Shown here one piece after another: positions 7,793-14,493 of a DNA stretch of 16,560 nt. The notes under the pieces are model-generated. The model saw nothing but the letters and a program-made list of their open reading frames with translations, made no database searches and had not been told where the DNA came from. Where the stretch lies: the NCBI GenBank assembly GCA_041946865.1, contig JBHGBF010000175.1:1-16560 (forward strand). Direction: 5' to 3'. A program made the position numbers and the translations under genes. Source of the DNA: RPQK01 sp041946865 (GTDB taxonomy: Bacteria; Acidobacteriota; UBA6911; RPQK01). Positions within the stretch are counted from its first letter, which is position 1, and every line of letters starts with the position of its first letter.

Positions 7793-7798
7793 TATAAT
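7793..7798 (+). promoter_or_regulatory. TATAAT -10 box of the aminotransferase-trmJ operon, probably leaderless
   Basis: A perfect TATAAT ends 9 nt before the ATG at 7808. A weak -35 (TTGTTA, 7768-7773) sits at a long 19-bp spacing. The expected start site falls within about three bases of the ATG, and the gap GAGCGCTCT offers no good ribosome-binding site. The box also rules out the upstream in-frame TTG at 7784 as the translation start. Confidence 0.5.
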
Positions 7799-7807
7799 GA
7801 GCGCTCT

Positions 7808-8995
7808 ATGAAACTTGCAAAACGGCTATCCGGAATCTCTGCCTCGCCGACCATGGCGGTCATGCAGGAAGCGCAACGTCTTCGCAAGCAAGGAATTGAC
7901 GTTATCGACTTCGGTCCGGGAGAGCCCGACTTTCCTACTCCTGAACCGATCAAGCAGGCCGGAATCGAAGCGATCCAGGCCGACTTCACAAAATACACCG
8001 CCAGCTCGGGCATTGCAGAGCTCCGGCAGGCTATTGCGGACAAATACAACCGGGAATGGGGGACGGATTTCACCCCGGCGAACGTGGTGGTCAGCTGCGG
8101 CGCGAAACATGCGATTTATAACGTTTGCACGACTGTTTTTGAAGAAGGTGACGAAGTCCTCAACCCGGTGCCCTACTGGGTCACTTTCCCGGAGGTCGTC
8201 AAGATGACGGGCGCCAGGCCAGTCGACCTGGCTACGACCGAAAACGAGGGCTTCATCCTTAAAGCCGCGGCCGTGGAAGCTGCGCTTGGCGCCAGGACGA
8301 GAGGACTGATCGTCAACACCCCGAACAATCCGACTGGCGCCGTCATTCCTGGTGACGAGGTGGGACGGATTGCCGAGATCGGCCGGCGTCACAACCTGTT
8401 CCTCCTCTTTGACGAGACGTACGAGTACTTCACTTACGGGCCGACAAAGCACGTTTCTCTGGCGTCCTTTGTAAAGGCCGCGGACGACTTTTATGCGATC
8501 GTCGGCTCCGCTTCCAAGACCTTCTCGATGACCGGCTGGAGGATCGGGTACATCCTTGGAAGCAACCCGCTAATCGACAAGATCGGAGAGTTCCAGAGCC
8601 ATGCGGCGGGGAACCCGACCTCCGTCTCGCAGAAGGCAGCGCTGGCCGCGATTCTCAGTGATCCCAGCCTGGTCAAGGCCATGCAGGAGGAGTACTGCCG
8701 GCGCCGTGAGTACGTGCTGAACACGATCGTGGAAATCCCTGGCTTCAGTTGTCCACGGCCTGACGGGGCCTTCTACGTTTTCCCGAATATCACAGCCTGC
8801 CTGAAGACTTCGAGAATACATGATTCCCAGGAATTTGCGAGGTTCCTGATCAAAGAGGCCCGCGTGACGACGGTTCCCGGCTCGGCTTTCGGCATGGAAG
8901 GCTATATTCGAATCTCTTACGCGACTTCCATGGAGAACCTCCGGGAAGGGCTGCAACGGATCAAGGCGGCGGTCACGCGCCTGATAAAACCTTGA
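7808..8995 (+). CDS. Class I pyridoxal-phosphate aminotransferase (aspartate/prephenate aminotransferase type)
   Basis: A 395-residue fold-type I PLP enzyme transferring amino groups between an amino acid and a 2-oxo acid in the cytosol. It has the I-gamma aspartate aminotransferase signatures: IDFGPGEPDFPTP (33-45), YTASSGIAELR (63-73), VNTPNNPTG (169-177, with N174 contacting the cofactor), FDETYEYFTY (201-210, D202 pairing with the pyridine nitrogen), the Schiff-base lysine K237 in GSASKTFSMTGWRIGY, and the substrate-carboxylate arginine R368 in YIRISYA. Length is normal. Aspartate is the likeliest amino donor, and prephenate activity is possible in this subgroup; this cannot be decided by eye. 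The stop codon overlaps the next gene's TTG start (TTGA), so the two are coupled. Confidence 0.92.
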   Translation: MKLAKRLSGISASPTMAVMQEAQRLRKQGIDVIDFGPGEPDFPTPEPIKQAGIEAIQADFTKYTASSGIAELRQAIADKYNREWGTDFTPANVVVSCGAKHAIYNVCTTVFEEGDEVLNPVPYWVTFPEVVKMTGARPVDLATTENEGFILKAAAVEAALGARTRGLIVNTPNNPTGAVIPGDEVGRIAEIGRRHNLFLLFDETYEYFTYGPTKHVSLASFVKAADDFYAIVGSASKTFSMTGWRIGYILGSNPLIDKIGEFQSHAAGNPTSVSQKAALAAILSDPSLVKAMQEEYCRRREYVLNTIVEIPGFSCPRPDGAFYVFPNITACLKTSRIHDSQEFARFLIKEARVTTVPGSAFGMEGYIRISYATSMENLREGLQRIKAAVTRLIKP

Positions 8996-9753
8996 CGATT
9001 GACGACGCCCTCAACCATGTTTCGGTGGTGCTCGTGGACACCGTGCAGCCGGGCAACATTGGCTCGGCGGCGCGGGCCATGAGCAATATGGGGCTGTCGC
9101 GGCTCAAGCTGGTCAATCCTCGGGGCGTGCTCTCCTCTGAATGCCTGAAAATGGCGGGGAAGGCCGTCGACATTGTGACTGGCGCGGCCGTCTTCAAGTC
9201 CCTTGACGAGGCGCTGGGGAATGAAAACCTGGTCGTGGGGACGACGTCGAGCCGAGATCGTGCGGCCAGGCAGCGAATCTACTCGCCTCGCGCGATTGCT
9301 CCCGTCATTCTCAAGCATGCCGCGTCGGGGAGAGTCGCGCTCGTTTTTGGGTCGGAGAAGAGGGGATTGACGGACGATCAACTGGCGCTTTGCCAGTACC
9401 TCGTGACGGTTCCTGCACATCCAGGGCATCCGGTGCTGAATCTGGCCCAGGCGGTCATGGTTCTGGCTTACGAGATTTACAGTTGCCAGGAACCAGACCC
9501 CTCTCCTCACCAGGTACTGGCAACCCAGCAGATGCGTGAGGAGATGTTTGGGCATCTGGAAAAAACGCTCCTTCGCATTGGATTCCTCAGCTCGAGCAAT
9601 CCCGGGCACATTATGAAATCAATCCGCCGTTTCCTGGGGAAGGCGGAGCTCACCCCGAGAGACATTCAGATCATCAGGGGCATCCTCAGCCAGGTCGAGT
9701 GGTTTGCCGAAGAAGGGCACAAGCTGGAGGCGGAGAAGGTCAGGAAGCCGTGA
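8992..9753 (+). CDS. trmJ: TrmJ-type SpoU/TrmH-family RNA 2'-O-methyltransferase
   Basis: A 253-residue SPOUT methyltransferase that uses S-adenosylmethionine to methylate a ribose 2'-OH, in tRNA if truly TrmJ (position 32). All three SpoU motifs are present: motif 1 QPGNIGSAARAMSNMGL (19-35), motif 2 LVFGSEKRGLT (117-127), and motif 3 PVLNLAQAVMVLAYE (147-161). Motif 3 usually reads SLNLAQAV; here Val replaces the Ser before LN. The C-terminal helical extension (about 180-245) is typical of TrmJ. The start is TTG at 8992, overlapping the aminotransferase stop; the first in-frame GTG further in would cut into the first beta-strand. No separate promoter is seen. Confidence 0.88.
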   Translation: MTIDDALNHVSVVLVDTVQPGNIGSAARAMSNMGLSRLKLVNPRGVLSSECLKMAGKAVDIVTGAAVFKSLDEALGNENLVVGTTSSRDRAARQRIYSPRAIAPVILKHAASGRVALVFGSEKRGLTDDQLALCQYLVTVPAHPGHPVLNLAQAVMVLAYEIYSCQEPDPSPHQVLATQQMREEMFGHLEKTLLRIGFLSSSNPGHIMKSIRRFLGKAELTPRDIQIIRGILSQVEWFAEEGHKLEAEKVRKP

Positions 9754-9767
9754 AGCGGTGGACCGCT
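9754..9767. terminator. Small hairpin between convergent genes
   Basis: AGCGG-TGGA-CCGCT forms a 5-bp GC-rich stem with a 4-nt loop directly after the trmJ stop. The gene on the other strand ends 36 bp further on. There is no T-tract, so any terminator role is weakly supported. Confidence 0.25.
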
Positions 9768-9802
9768 GGAGCCAATCGCGATTCCGCAGCGGCAGGCGGC
9801 GG

Positions 9803-10567
9803 TCAGTCAAGATACTTCTCGATGGCCGCCTTCAGGTCTTGAAACTGGTACATGATCTGAGGCGGATCGGAGGTGTAGTCGTTCGAAAAGAAAGGCTCCT
9901 GCAGGATTTCGCCCTGGGGACCGATCAGCCAGATGATCGGCAGGCCGTACTTGCGCGGGTCGAGGTGCCATCTCATTTTGCCCTGCCAGGTGGCCGCCTC
10001 GCCCTTCTCCGCCAGACGATACTTCGGATCATAGTAGACCTGCTCAAAGGGGATCAGGCCTTTTTTGACCAGCTCCTTCGTCCCGTCGATGAAACGCCTG
10101 ACGTTGGCGGCATACTCGGGCGAGGTTTCCGGGAGACCCAGGAATACGTTTTCTGAATAGCCGTAGGCCGGCGGGTTGTACACGGGCGGCACTGCGATTC
10201 CTATGAACTGCACCGGCGCATGTTGGAAAGCCGCGACGAGCGCGCGTTGAACCGCCAGATCGTCGAAGCTGTCCTCGCACCACAAGGGGCCTCGAAACTT
10301 CCTTTCCGGGATGCGTGCTGCAAATCCACCGAACTCGACGAGAACAAGGACTTTCGTCTCCGGCTTGATCAGCCCGACCAGGCTGTGAGGCTGGAGGTTC
10401 GCATCAAGAACCTCCACGGCCTTATCGATTTTTTCCCCTACCTGGTAGCCGTAAGGTTTCTCCAGCTGAAGTCGCGGCTGCCCAAAACCCGCAAAACCGG
10501 CGGGCAGGGACCCGCCCGTCAACAGAACGACTAAGAGGAGGGCTGCTCGGTTCATAGACCGTTTCAT
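9803..10567 (-). CDS. Secreted protein with a thioredoxin-like fold, lacking CXXC
   Basis: A 254-residue exported protein. A basic start (MKRSMNR) and hydrophobic core (8-26) form a signal peptide with likely cleavage near PAGFA-GF. After YQVGEKIDKAVEVLDANLQPHSL, which resembles the lead-in of redoxin/TlpA proteins, comes the strand KVLVLVEFGG (72-81). Near the end KYGLPIIWLIGPQGEILQ (207-223) looks like the cis-proline strand and beta-hairpin of thioredoxin folds. No CXXC follows the first strand, and the mature protein has only one Cys (C97), so ordinary dithiol redox chemistry is unlikely. Its ATG overlaps the DUF1015 stop (ATGA), so it is co-translated with that gene. Fold assignment is tentative; function unknown. 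Confidence 0.75.
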   Translation of the reverse strand: MKRSMNRAALLLVVLLTGGSLPAGFAGFGQPRLQLEKPYGYQVGEKIDKAVEVLDANLQPHSLVGLIKPETKVLVLVEFGGFAARIPERKFRGPLWCEDSFDDLAVQRALVAAFQHAPVQFIGIAVPPVYNPPAYGYSENVFLGLPETSPEYAANVRRFIDGTKELVKKGLIPFEQVYYDPKYRLAEKGEAATWQGKMRWHLDPRKYGLPIIWLIGPQGEILQEPFFSNDYTSDPPQIMYQFQDLKAAIEKYLD

Positions 10568-11859
10568 GGTAGCACGGCGGCGCCCTTGTCGATTTCCATC
10601 TTCATGATGACCAGGCCCGTCAAAAGCTTGGGATAAAAGTCCGTCGATTTCTGGGGCATCTTCTCGCCTTTCTCCGAGACCTGTCGAACCTGCTCAAGAG
10701 TCGTCGGATTCAGGATGAAGCCGAGCTGGTAGTGCGATGCCCGAACTCCGGCCAGGAGCTCTTCCGGATCACGGAAATAGTCGACGTACTTCTGGCTGGC
10801 CAGTTCTTCCGGCCCGATGCCCAGGTACGGCCTCAGAATTCCCTCATGAAGGAGATTCACGTTCAATTCGCGGGCTGGTGATCCCAGACCGGGCAGGAAA
10901 GCCGGGCTCTCCAGACTGCCTTTCTTGGGATCCAGCATCAGGAACTGCGGATAATCCTCGAGGATAAGGCCGATACGATGGTCCTTTTCGGTGAGCCTCC
11001 GCTTCAAAGCAGGCCAAGACTCAAGGACAGTCGTATCGAAAAACTGGGCTACTCGAGATAAGAACGAGGCCCGATCGAAACCGTTGAGGTTTCTGATGGC
11101 GCGGTGCGTCGGCATGATCCGCAGGCCTGGGGCCCGCATGTTGAAGAGCGCGATCATTCGCTTGTCGAAGCTCTCGACTGCCGCAGGACGCCAGCCTTTG
11201 TCCTCGCATTCCTTGCAAAAGAGGACCGAAGTCTGAAATCGGTGATGGCCGTCGGCAATGTAGATGGCCGCATCGCCGAGCGCCTCGTTGATCGCTTTCT
11301 GAGCCGCCGGGTCCGTGACTGCCCACAGGCGGTGGGTGACGCCGTATTCATCGTCCACGCTTGCCAGAGGCGGGCAGGCGGATGTGGACTCGTTCAGAAT
11401 GCGATCCACGACCTGGGTAAGGTCCGAGTAAAGGGTGAAGATGAGGCCTTCGTTGGATTCAGTCTGCCGGATCAAGTTCAGGCGATCCTCGAGCGGCTCT
11501 CTCAAGATATTCTCGTGTCCTTTTACAGCCAGGCTCGAGTCCCGCAGAGAAATGAGGGAAATGAATCCCAGGCGGCGCTCTCGTTGTCCTTCGAAGTCAA
11601 AGATCTGCTCGTAGGGATAGAAACCCGGAGCCGGATCCTGCTCCAGCACTCCGGTCTCGATCCACCGCTTCAGATGGCTGCTCGCGTCCTGATAATCTGG
11701 ATTCTTAATCACCCGCACGATATTGAAGGGGTGGCGCTCGAGGTAGCGGCTCTTCATTTCGGCGGTGATCTTGTCGTACGGCTGTGTGAGAACATCGGCC
11801 AGGTTCTCCACCCGGCAGGAGGCATATCGCAGGGCCCTGAACGGAAATAACTGTCCCAT
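10564..11859 (-). CDS. DUF1015 family protein (ParB/Srx-like fold predicted)
   Basis: A 431-residue member of the DUF1015 (COG4198) family. Diagnostic motifs are the start LFPFRALRYA (4-13), TQPYDKI (25-31), HPFNIVRVI (43-51), HEN at 115-117 and the conserved IADGHHRFQTS (201-211), reminiscent of the phosphate-binding GxxR/H motif of ParB/sulfiredoxin-like enzymes. DUF1015 proteins are soluble, about 400-430 residues, widespread, and without a settled function; nucleotide-dependent kinase-like chemistry has been suggested by analogy with serine kinase SerK. I chose the ATG at 11859 because the protein then starts exactly at the family's usual N-terminus and a -10 box lies 8 nt upstream. The longer frame from 11895 would include that box. 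It overlaps the downstream secreted-protein gene by 4 nt. Confidence 0.88.
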   Translation of the reverse strand: MGQLFPFRALRYASCRVENLADVLTQPYDKITAEMKSRYLERHPFNIVRVIKNPDYQDASSHLKRWIETGVLEQDPAPGFYPYEQIFDFEGQRERRLGFISLISLRDSSLAVKGHENILREPLEDRLNLIRQTESNEGLIFTLYSDLTQVVDRILNESTSACPPLASVDDEYGVTHRLWAVTDPAAQKAINEALGDAAIYIADGHHRFQTSVLFCKECEDKGWRPAAVESFDKRMIALFNMRAPGLRIMPTHRAIRNLNGFDRASFLSRVAQFFDTTVLESWPALKRRLTEKDHRIGLILEDYPQFLMLDPKKGSLESPAFLPGLGSPARELNVNLLHEGILRPYLGIGPEELASQKYVDYFRDPEELLAGVRASHYQLGFILNPTTLEQVRQVSEKGEKMPQKSTDFYPKLLTGLVIMKMEIDKGAAVLP

Positions 11860-11867
11860 GGAGCCTG

Positions 11868-11873
11868 ATTGTA
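11868..11873 (-). promoter_or_regulatory. -10 box of the DUF1015 operon, probably leaderless
   Basis: On the minus strand TACAAT ends 8 nt before the ATG at 11859, with CAGGCTCC between. No consensus -35 is visible at 16-18 bp. The 8-bp tandem repeat array begins about 85 bp further upstream of this box. Confidence 0.4.
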
Positions 11874-11959
11874 ACGGAAAGGCTCCAAGGTTCATAGGTT
11901 GAGAGGTTGTGCGGGCGTTTGAAATTGCTTATCTTGTAACAGCTGTCGCTTAGCTCGTT

Positions 11960-12019
11960 AACCTTTGAACCTTTGAACCTTTGAACCTTTGAACCTTTGA
12001 ACCTTTGAACCTTTGAACC
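11960..12019. repeat. Tandem repeat: seven copies of AACCTTTG plus a partial copy
   Basis: Seven perfect, uninterrupted copies of the 8-mer AACCTTTG run from 11960 to 12015, followed by AACC (12016-12019). It lies between the divergent DUF1015 and DHS-like genes. Because 8 is not a multiple of 3, every forward frame meets a TGA within 24 nt of repeat, so no plus-strand gene can be read through it. The minus strand is open in all frames (period of eight codons, KVQRFKGS), which can create false protein predictions. The perfect copies suggest recent expansion by replication slippage. The repeat may act as a length-variable spacer or be neutral. Confidence 0.95.
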
Positions 12020-12046
12020 GAGGCTTGTCACCTGTTTGTTCGAAAG

Positions 12047-12994
12047 ATGCTGGAAGCTGATGTCACCATCGGGATGAGCTTGACGGGGGCGCTGACTCCG
12101 GCAGGGCTCGGCATTTCCTGTCTGCTTCCCCTGATCGAGCGCGGCTTTGTCGACTGGATTGTCTCGACCGGCGCAAACCTCTATCACGACACCCATTTCG
12201 CGATTGGTCACACGCTGCATCGCGGACAGCATTCAATCAGCGATGTCGTGTTACGCCAGGAAGGTGTGGTCCGCATCTATGATGTTTTCTTCGATTACAG
12301 AGTGCTGCTTTCAACCGATCAGTTCTATCGCGAAGTCCTTGCCGCTCCCGAGTTTCAGCACGAAATGGGTACCGCTGAATTTCATTACCGGATCGGCCGG
12401 TACGTGGCGGAGCGGGAAAAGCTGCTTGGGGCGGGACGCAGGTCGGTGCTCTCGGGCGCTTTTGAGTACGAGGTTCCGGTCTTCACCTCCTCGCCTGGCG
12501 ACAGCTCGATTGGGATGAACGTGGCGGCTTTGAGCCTGGACGGCAGCGGCTTGAGGCTCGACGTGGCGCGGGACGTCAACGAAACGGCGGCGATTGTGCT
12601 GGCCGCGAAGAGGTCCGAAGGCAAGAGCGCGGTGTTTATCGTCGGCGGGGGATCGCCCAAGAACTTCATGCTCCAGACGGAACCGCAGATCCAGGAAGTT
12701 CTCGGGATCGACGAAAAGGGACACGACTACTTTCTGCAGGTCACCGATGCCCGTCCCGATACCGGAGGGCTTTCCGGCGCCACTCCCTCCGAGGCCGTCA
12801 GCTGGGGGAAGGTGGATCCGGACCGCCTCCCGGACGCGGTGGTCTGCTACATCGATGCTACGGTTGCCTTGCCGATTCTGACCGCGTATGCCATCGCCAA
12901 CCATCCCCCGCGCCAGCCACGCCGTCTCTACGCGCAGTTGCCTCAGTTGCTGGAGTCGCTGCGGCAGGAATACCGGGCGACGAAGGAAAAATAA
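12047..12994 (+). CDS. Deoxyhypusine-synthase-like protein, apparently lacking the usual N-terminus
   Basis: A 315-residue NAD-dependent DHS-superfamily protein. Motifs: SLTGALTPAGLG (11-22), DWIVSTGANLYHDTHF (36-51), SSIGMN (153-158), the loop GGGSPKNF (200-207) where K205 matches the lysine that forms the aminobutyl intermediate in eukaryotic DHS (GGGxxKHH), and GGLSGATPSEAVSWGKV (240-256). In eukaryotes the enzyme modifies eIF5A with spermidine; bacteria lack eIF5A, and DHS-related enzymes such as plant homospermidine synthase act on free polyamines, so a polyamine role is likely but inferred. Most relatives carry several dozen residues before the TGALTPAG region; here only 12 do. The frame stays open upstream for 10 codons (CHLFVRK before the first Met) until a TGA in the last repeat unit. 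No ribosome-binding site precedes the ATG. It could be a true short form or a 5'-damaged gene. Confidence 0.8.
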   Translation: MLEADVTIGMSLTGALTPAGLGISCLLPLIERGFVDWIVSTGANLYHDTHFAIGHTLHRGQHSISDVVLRQEGVVRIYDVFFDYRVLLSTDQFYREVLAAPEFQHEMGTAEFHYRIGRYVAEREKLLGAGRRSVLSGAFEYEVPVFTSSPGDSSIGMNVAALSLDGSGLRLDVARDVNETAAIVLAAKRSEGKSAVFIVGGGSPKNFMLQTEPQIQEVLGIDEKGHDYFLQVTDARPDTGGLSGATPSEAVSWGKVDPDRLPDAVVCYIDATVALPILTAYAIANHPPRQPRRLYAQLPQLLESLRQEYRATKEK

Positions 12995-12998
12995 AAGG

Positions 12999-13052
12999 GA
13001 CGGCTGACGGCGAGAAGAGAGCCTTTCAGGCTCCCCACTTGTCTCAGCCGTC
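12999..13052. terminator. Nested hairpin between convergent genes, possible bidirectional terminator
   Basis: GACGGCTGA (12999-13007) pairs perfectly with TCAGCCGTC (13044-13052), a 9-bp outer stem. Inside it GAGCC-TTTCA-GGCTC (13019-13033) forms a second 5-bp hairpin. It begins 4 nt after the DHS-like stop and ends 16 bp before the 3' end of the secreted-protein gene, a good place to stop transcription from both sides. No long T-tract follows. Confidence 0.5.
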
Positions 13053-13068
13053 AGCTCCTGGCCGTGTC

Positions 13069-14310
13069 CTACTGGAACGTGCTGCCGACCGGAAGGGTCG
13101 ACTGGGCGATGCCTCCCAGGGTCCTGATCATGACGAGCGCTACAGGTTTGTCGCTTGTAATGACCAGGGTCCCGGTGAAATCGGATTCGGCGAACTCCGG
13201 AAACAGCTCACTCAGAGACCGCGCCTTGTGACCATGGGCCGGAAGATCGAGATCGCCGTCGTTGGTCGCGACGAGAGTACCGGCCTCGTTGAAGAGCTTG
13301 ACCCGCGCATTGATCGCTTCGCCGTTGGGATTGACGGCCGCCACTCCAGTGTCAAACTGCCTGGCCACCACCTTCTGCGCAACACCGACCACCAGCGGCC
13401 TGACTACCGATGAGCCGACACCGGCCTCGGCCAGCGTCGTGTCCCCGGAGATGTACCTGAAAATCGCTGTGCCTTCTACCGGGACGTTGGATTCGATTTC
13501 GGCGTACCCGAACTTGAGTGGATCGCTGTCTGCTTGCGTAGGAAGGTTCTTGGAACTGAAAGGCGGGACCGAGAACGGGAACACGCTATTCGTCTCGTTC
13601 CCGAGCTTCAGAGACAGGGGTGCCCCCTCGCTGTCGAAAAGCCGCAGCTCGCCTTGGGCGGTTGAGTTCGTCAGGTTCGAAATGACCAGGATGGTCTGAA
13701 GGAATCCTTTCAAGTCGCCTACCTGAGCCAGGTAGGTGTTGAACTTGGGGCGGCTCAGGTAATCGAACGTCAGGTTATCGATCTGTTCGGCCTCCGTCGC
13801 ATCCCCGTAATCGATCGTCAGTTTGGCGATTCCCCTGTTGGAAGTCGTGCTGACGCCCACGAACTTTTCACTGGCCAGGCCGGTTTCGGTGACTGTTCCC
13901 AGCTTCGTACCCAGCGGGTCGTAAGCCGTAAGGGTTACGACCGTGGAAGAAGTGCCGTTAGAGGCATTAAAGCCGACCTTCGAGACGGGGTACTTGAAGT
14001 TTACGATCAGGGGCGAATTGGCACCGGCGCCGGTCGGGTTCTCAAGCACCCGGTCCGGGTCACCACCGCCGATCGGAGGTACGATCATTCCAATCTTGGG
14101 GGGAAGGGTATCGACGTTCTGAAAGCTCAGTCCCCACTTGGCAACCACATCGGGCACCTGGACCTCCGCCTGGTACTCCTGGAAATCAAACCCAACGGAG
14201 TCCGCGTCAAAGGCTGACGTGCTGGTGATCTTCGTTACCTGCGCGTTAATAGAGAAAGATGCGGCCATCAAGCAAACAACGACAAAGACTAAAAAGCGTG
14301 GTTCTTTCAT
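13069..14310 (-). CDS. Secreted protein of unknown function
   Basis: A 413-residue protein with a clear signal peptide (hydrophobic residues 6-20, likely cut at SINA-QVT near 23-24), so it is exported. The mature part is rich in Ser, Thr, Gly, Val and Asn with alternating hydrophobic residues, suggesting beta-sandwich domains. Residues about 25-185 look like one domain (FNASNGTSSTVVTLTAYDP, then LTIDYGDATEAEQIDNLTFD near its end, a pattern seen in carbohydrate-binding-like extracellular domains). Residues about 190-413 hold two similar beta-rich sections (FLQTILVISNLTNSTAQGELRLFD and TGVAAVNPNGEAINARVKLFN), probably an internal duplication. No catalytic motif, sorting signal or lipobox is seen, and only a signal-peptide cysteine is present. 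A strong ribosome-binding site GGGGAG lies 9 nt before the ATG. I do not recognise the family. Confidence 0.8.
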   Translation of the reverse strand: MKEPRFLVFVVVCLMAASFSINAQVTKITSTSAFDADSVGFDFQEYQAEVQVPDVVAKWGLSFQNVDTLPPKIGMIVPPIGGGDPDRVLENPTGAGANSPLIVNFKYPVSKVGFNASNGTSSTVVTLTAYDPLGTKLGTVTETGLASEKFVGVSTTSNRGIAKLTIDYGDATEAEQIDNLTFDYLSRPKFNTYLAQVGDLKGFLQTILVISNLTNSTAQGELRLFDSEGAPLSLKLGNETNSVFPFSVPPFSSKNLPTQADSDPLKFGYAEIESNVPVEGTAIFRYISGDTTLAEAGVGSSVVRPLVVGVAQKVVARQFDTGVAAVNPNGEAINARVKLFNEAGTLVATNDGDLDLPAHGHKARSLSELFPEFAESDFTGTLVITSDKPVALVMIRTLGGIAQSTLPVGSTFQ

Positions 14311-14388
14311 CTCAAAAAACTCCCCGAATAAAACCTCATTGACCAGGCCCGGCCTCTCGCACTCTGGAGAGCGCCTACTTTAAATATG

Positions 14389-14404
14389 ATGCCGATTTCG
14401 GCAT
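14389..14404. promoter_or_regulatory. Palindrome ATGCCG-ATTT-CGGCAT in a divergent intergenic region
   Basis: A perfect 6-bp inverted repeat with a 4-nt centre lies between the divergent secreted-protein and dehydrogenase genes, next to AT-rich TTTAAATATGAT (14379-14390), which could contain a -10 for either strand. It could be a regulator's operator or a small hairpin. No promoter can be assigned firmly. Confidence 0.3.
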
Positions 14405-14493
14405 TTGGCCGACCGTGGCCCGAGTCACATTTTTTGATTATTATGGTGAGAGGCCCGTTGGTTCGCAAACCCTTTCTGATCAAAAAGGTTCGA

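Noticed and set aside
11960..12019. CRISPR array
   Set aside because: The units are 8 bp and directly adjacent with no spacers, so this is a simple tandem repeat.
11705..12232. Minus-strand open frame through the tandem repeat giving a KVQRFKGS-repeat protein
   Set aside because: It overlaps the well-supported DUF1015 gene start and the DHS-like gene. The repetitive peptide follows from the 8-bp repeat having no stops on this strand, a known source of false gene calls.
14386..14493. Longer N-terminus for the short-chain dehydrogenase (start at 14386)
   Set aside because: The added 36 residues lie before the normal SDR first strand and overlap an intergenic palindrome; the ATG at 14494 has a ribosome-binding-like AAGG and gives the usual SDR start.
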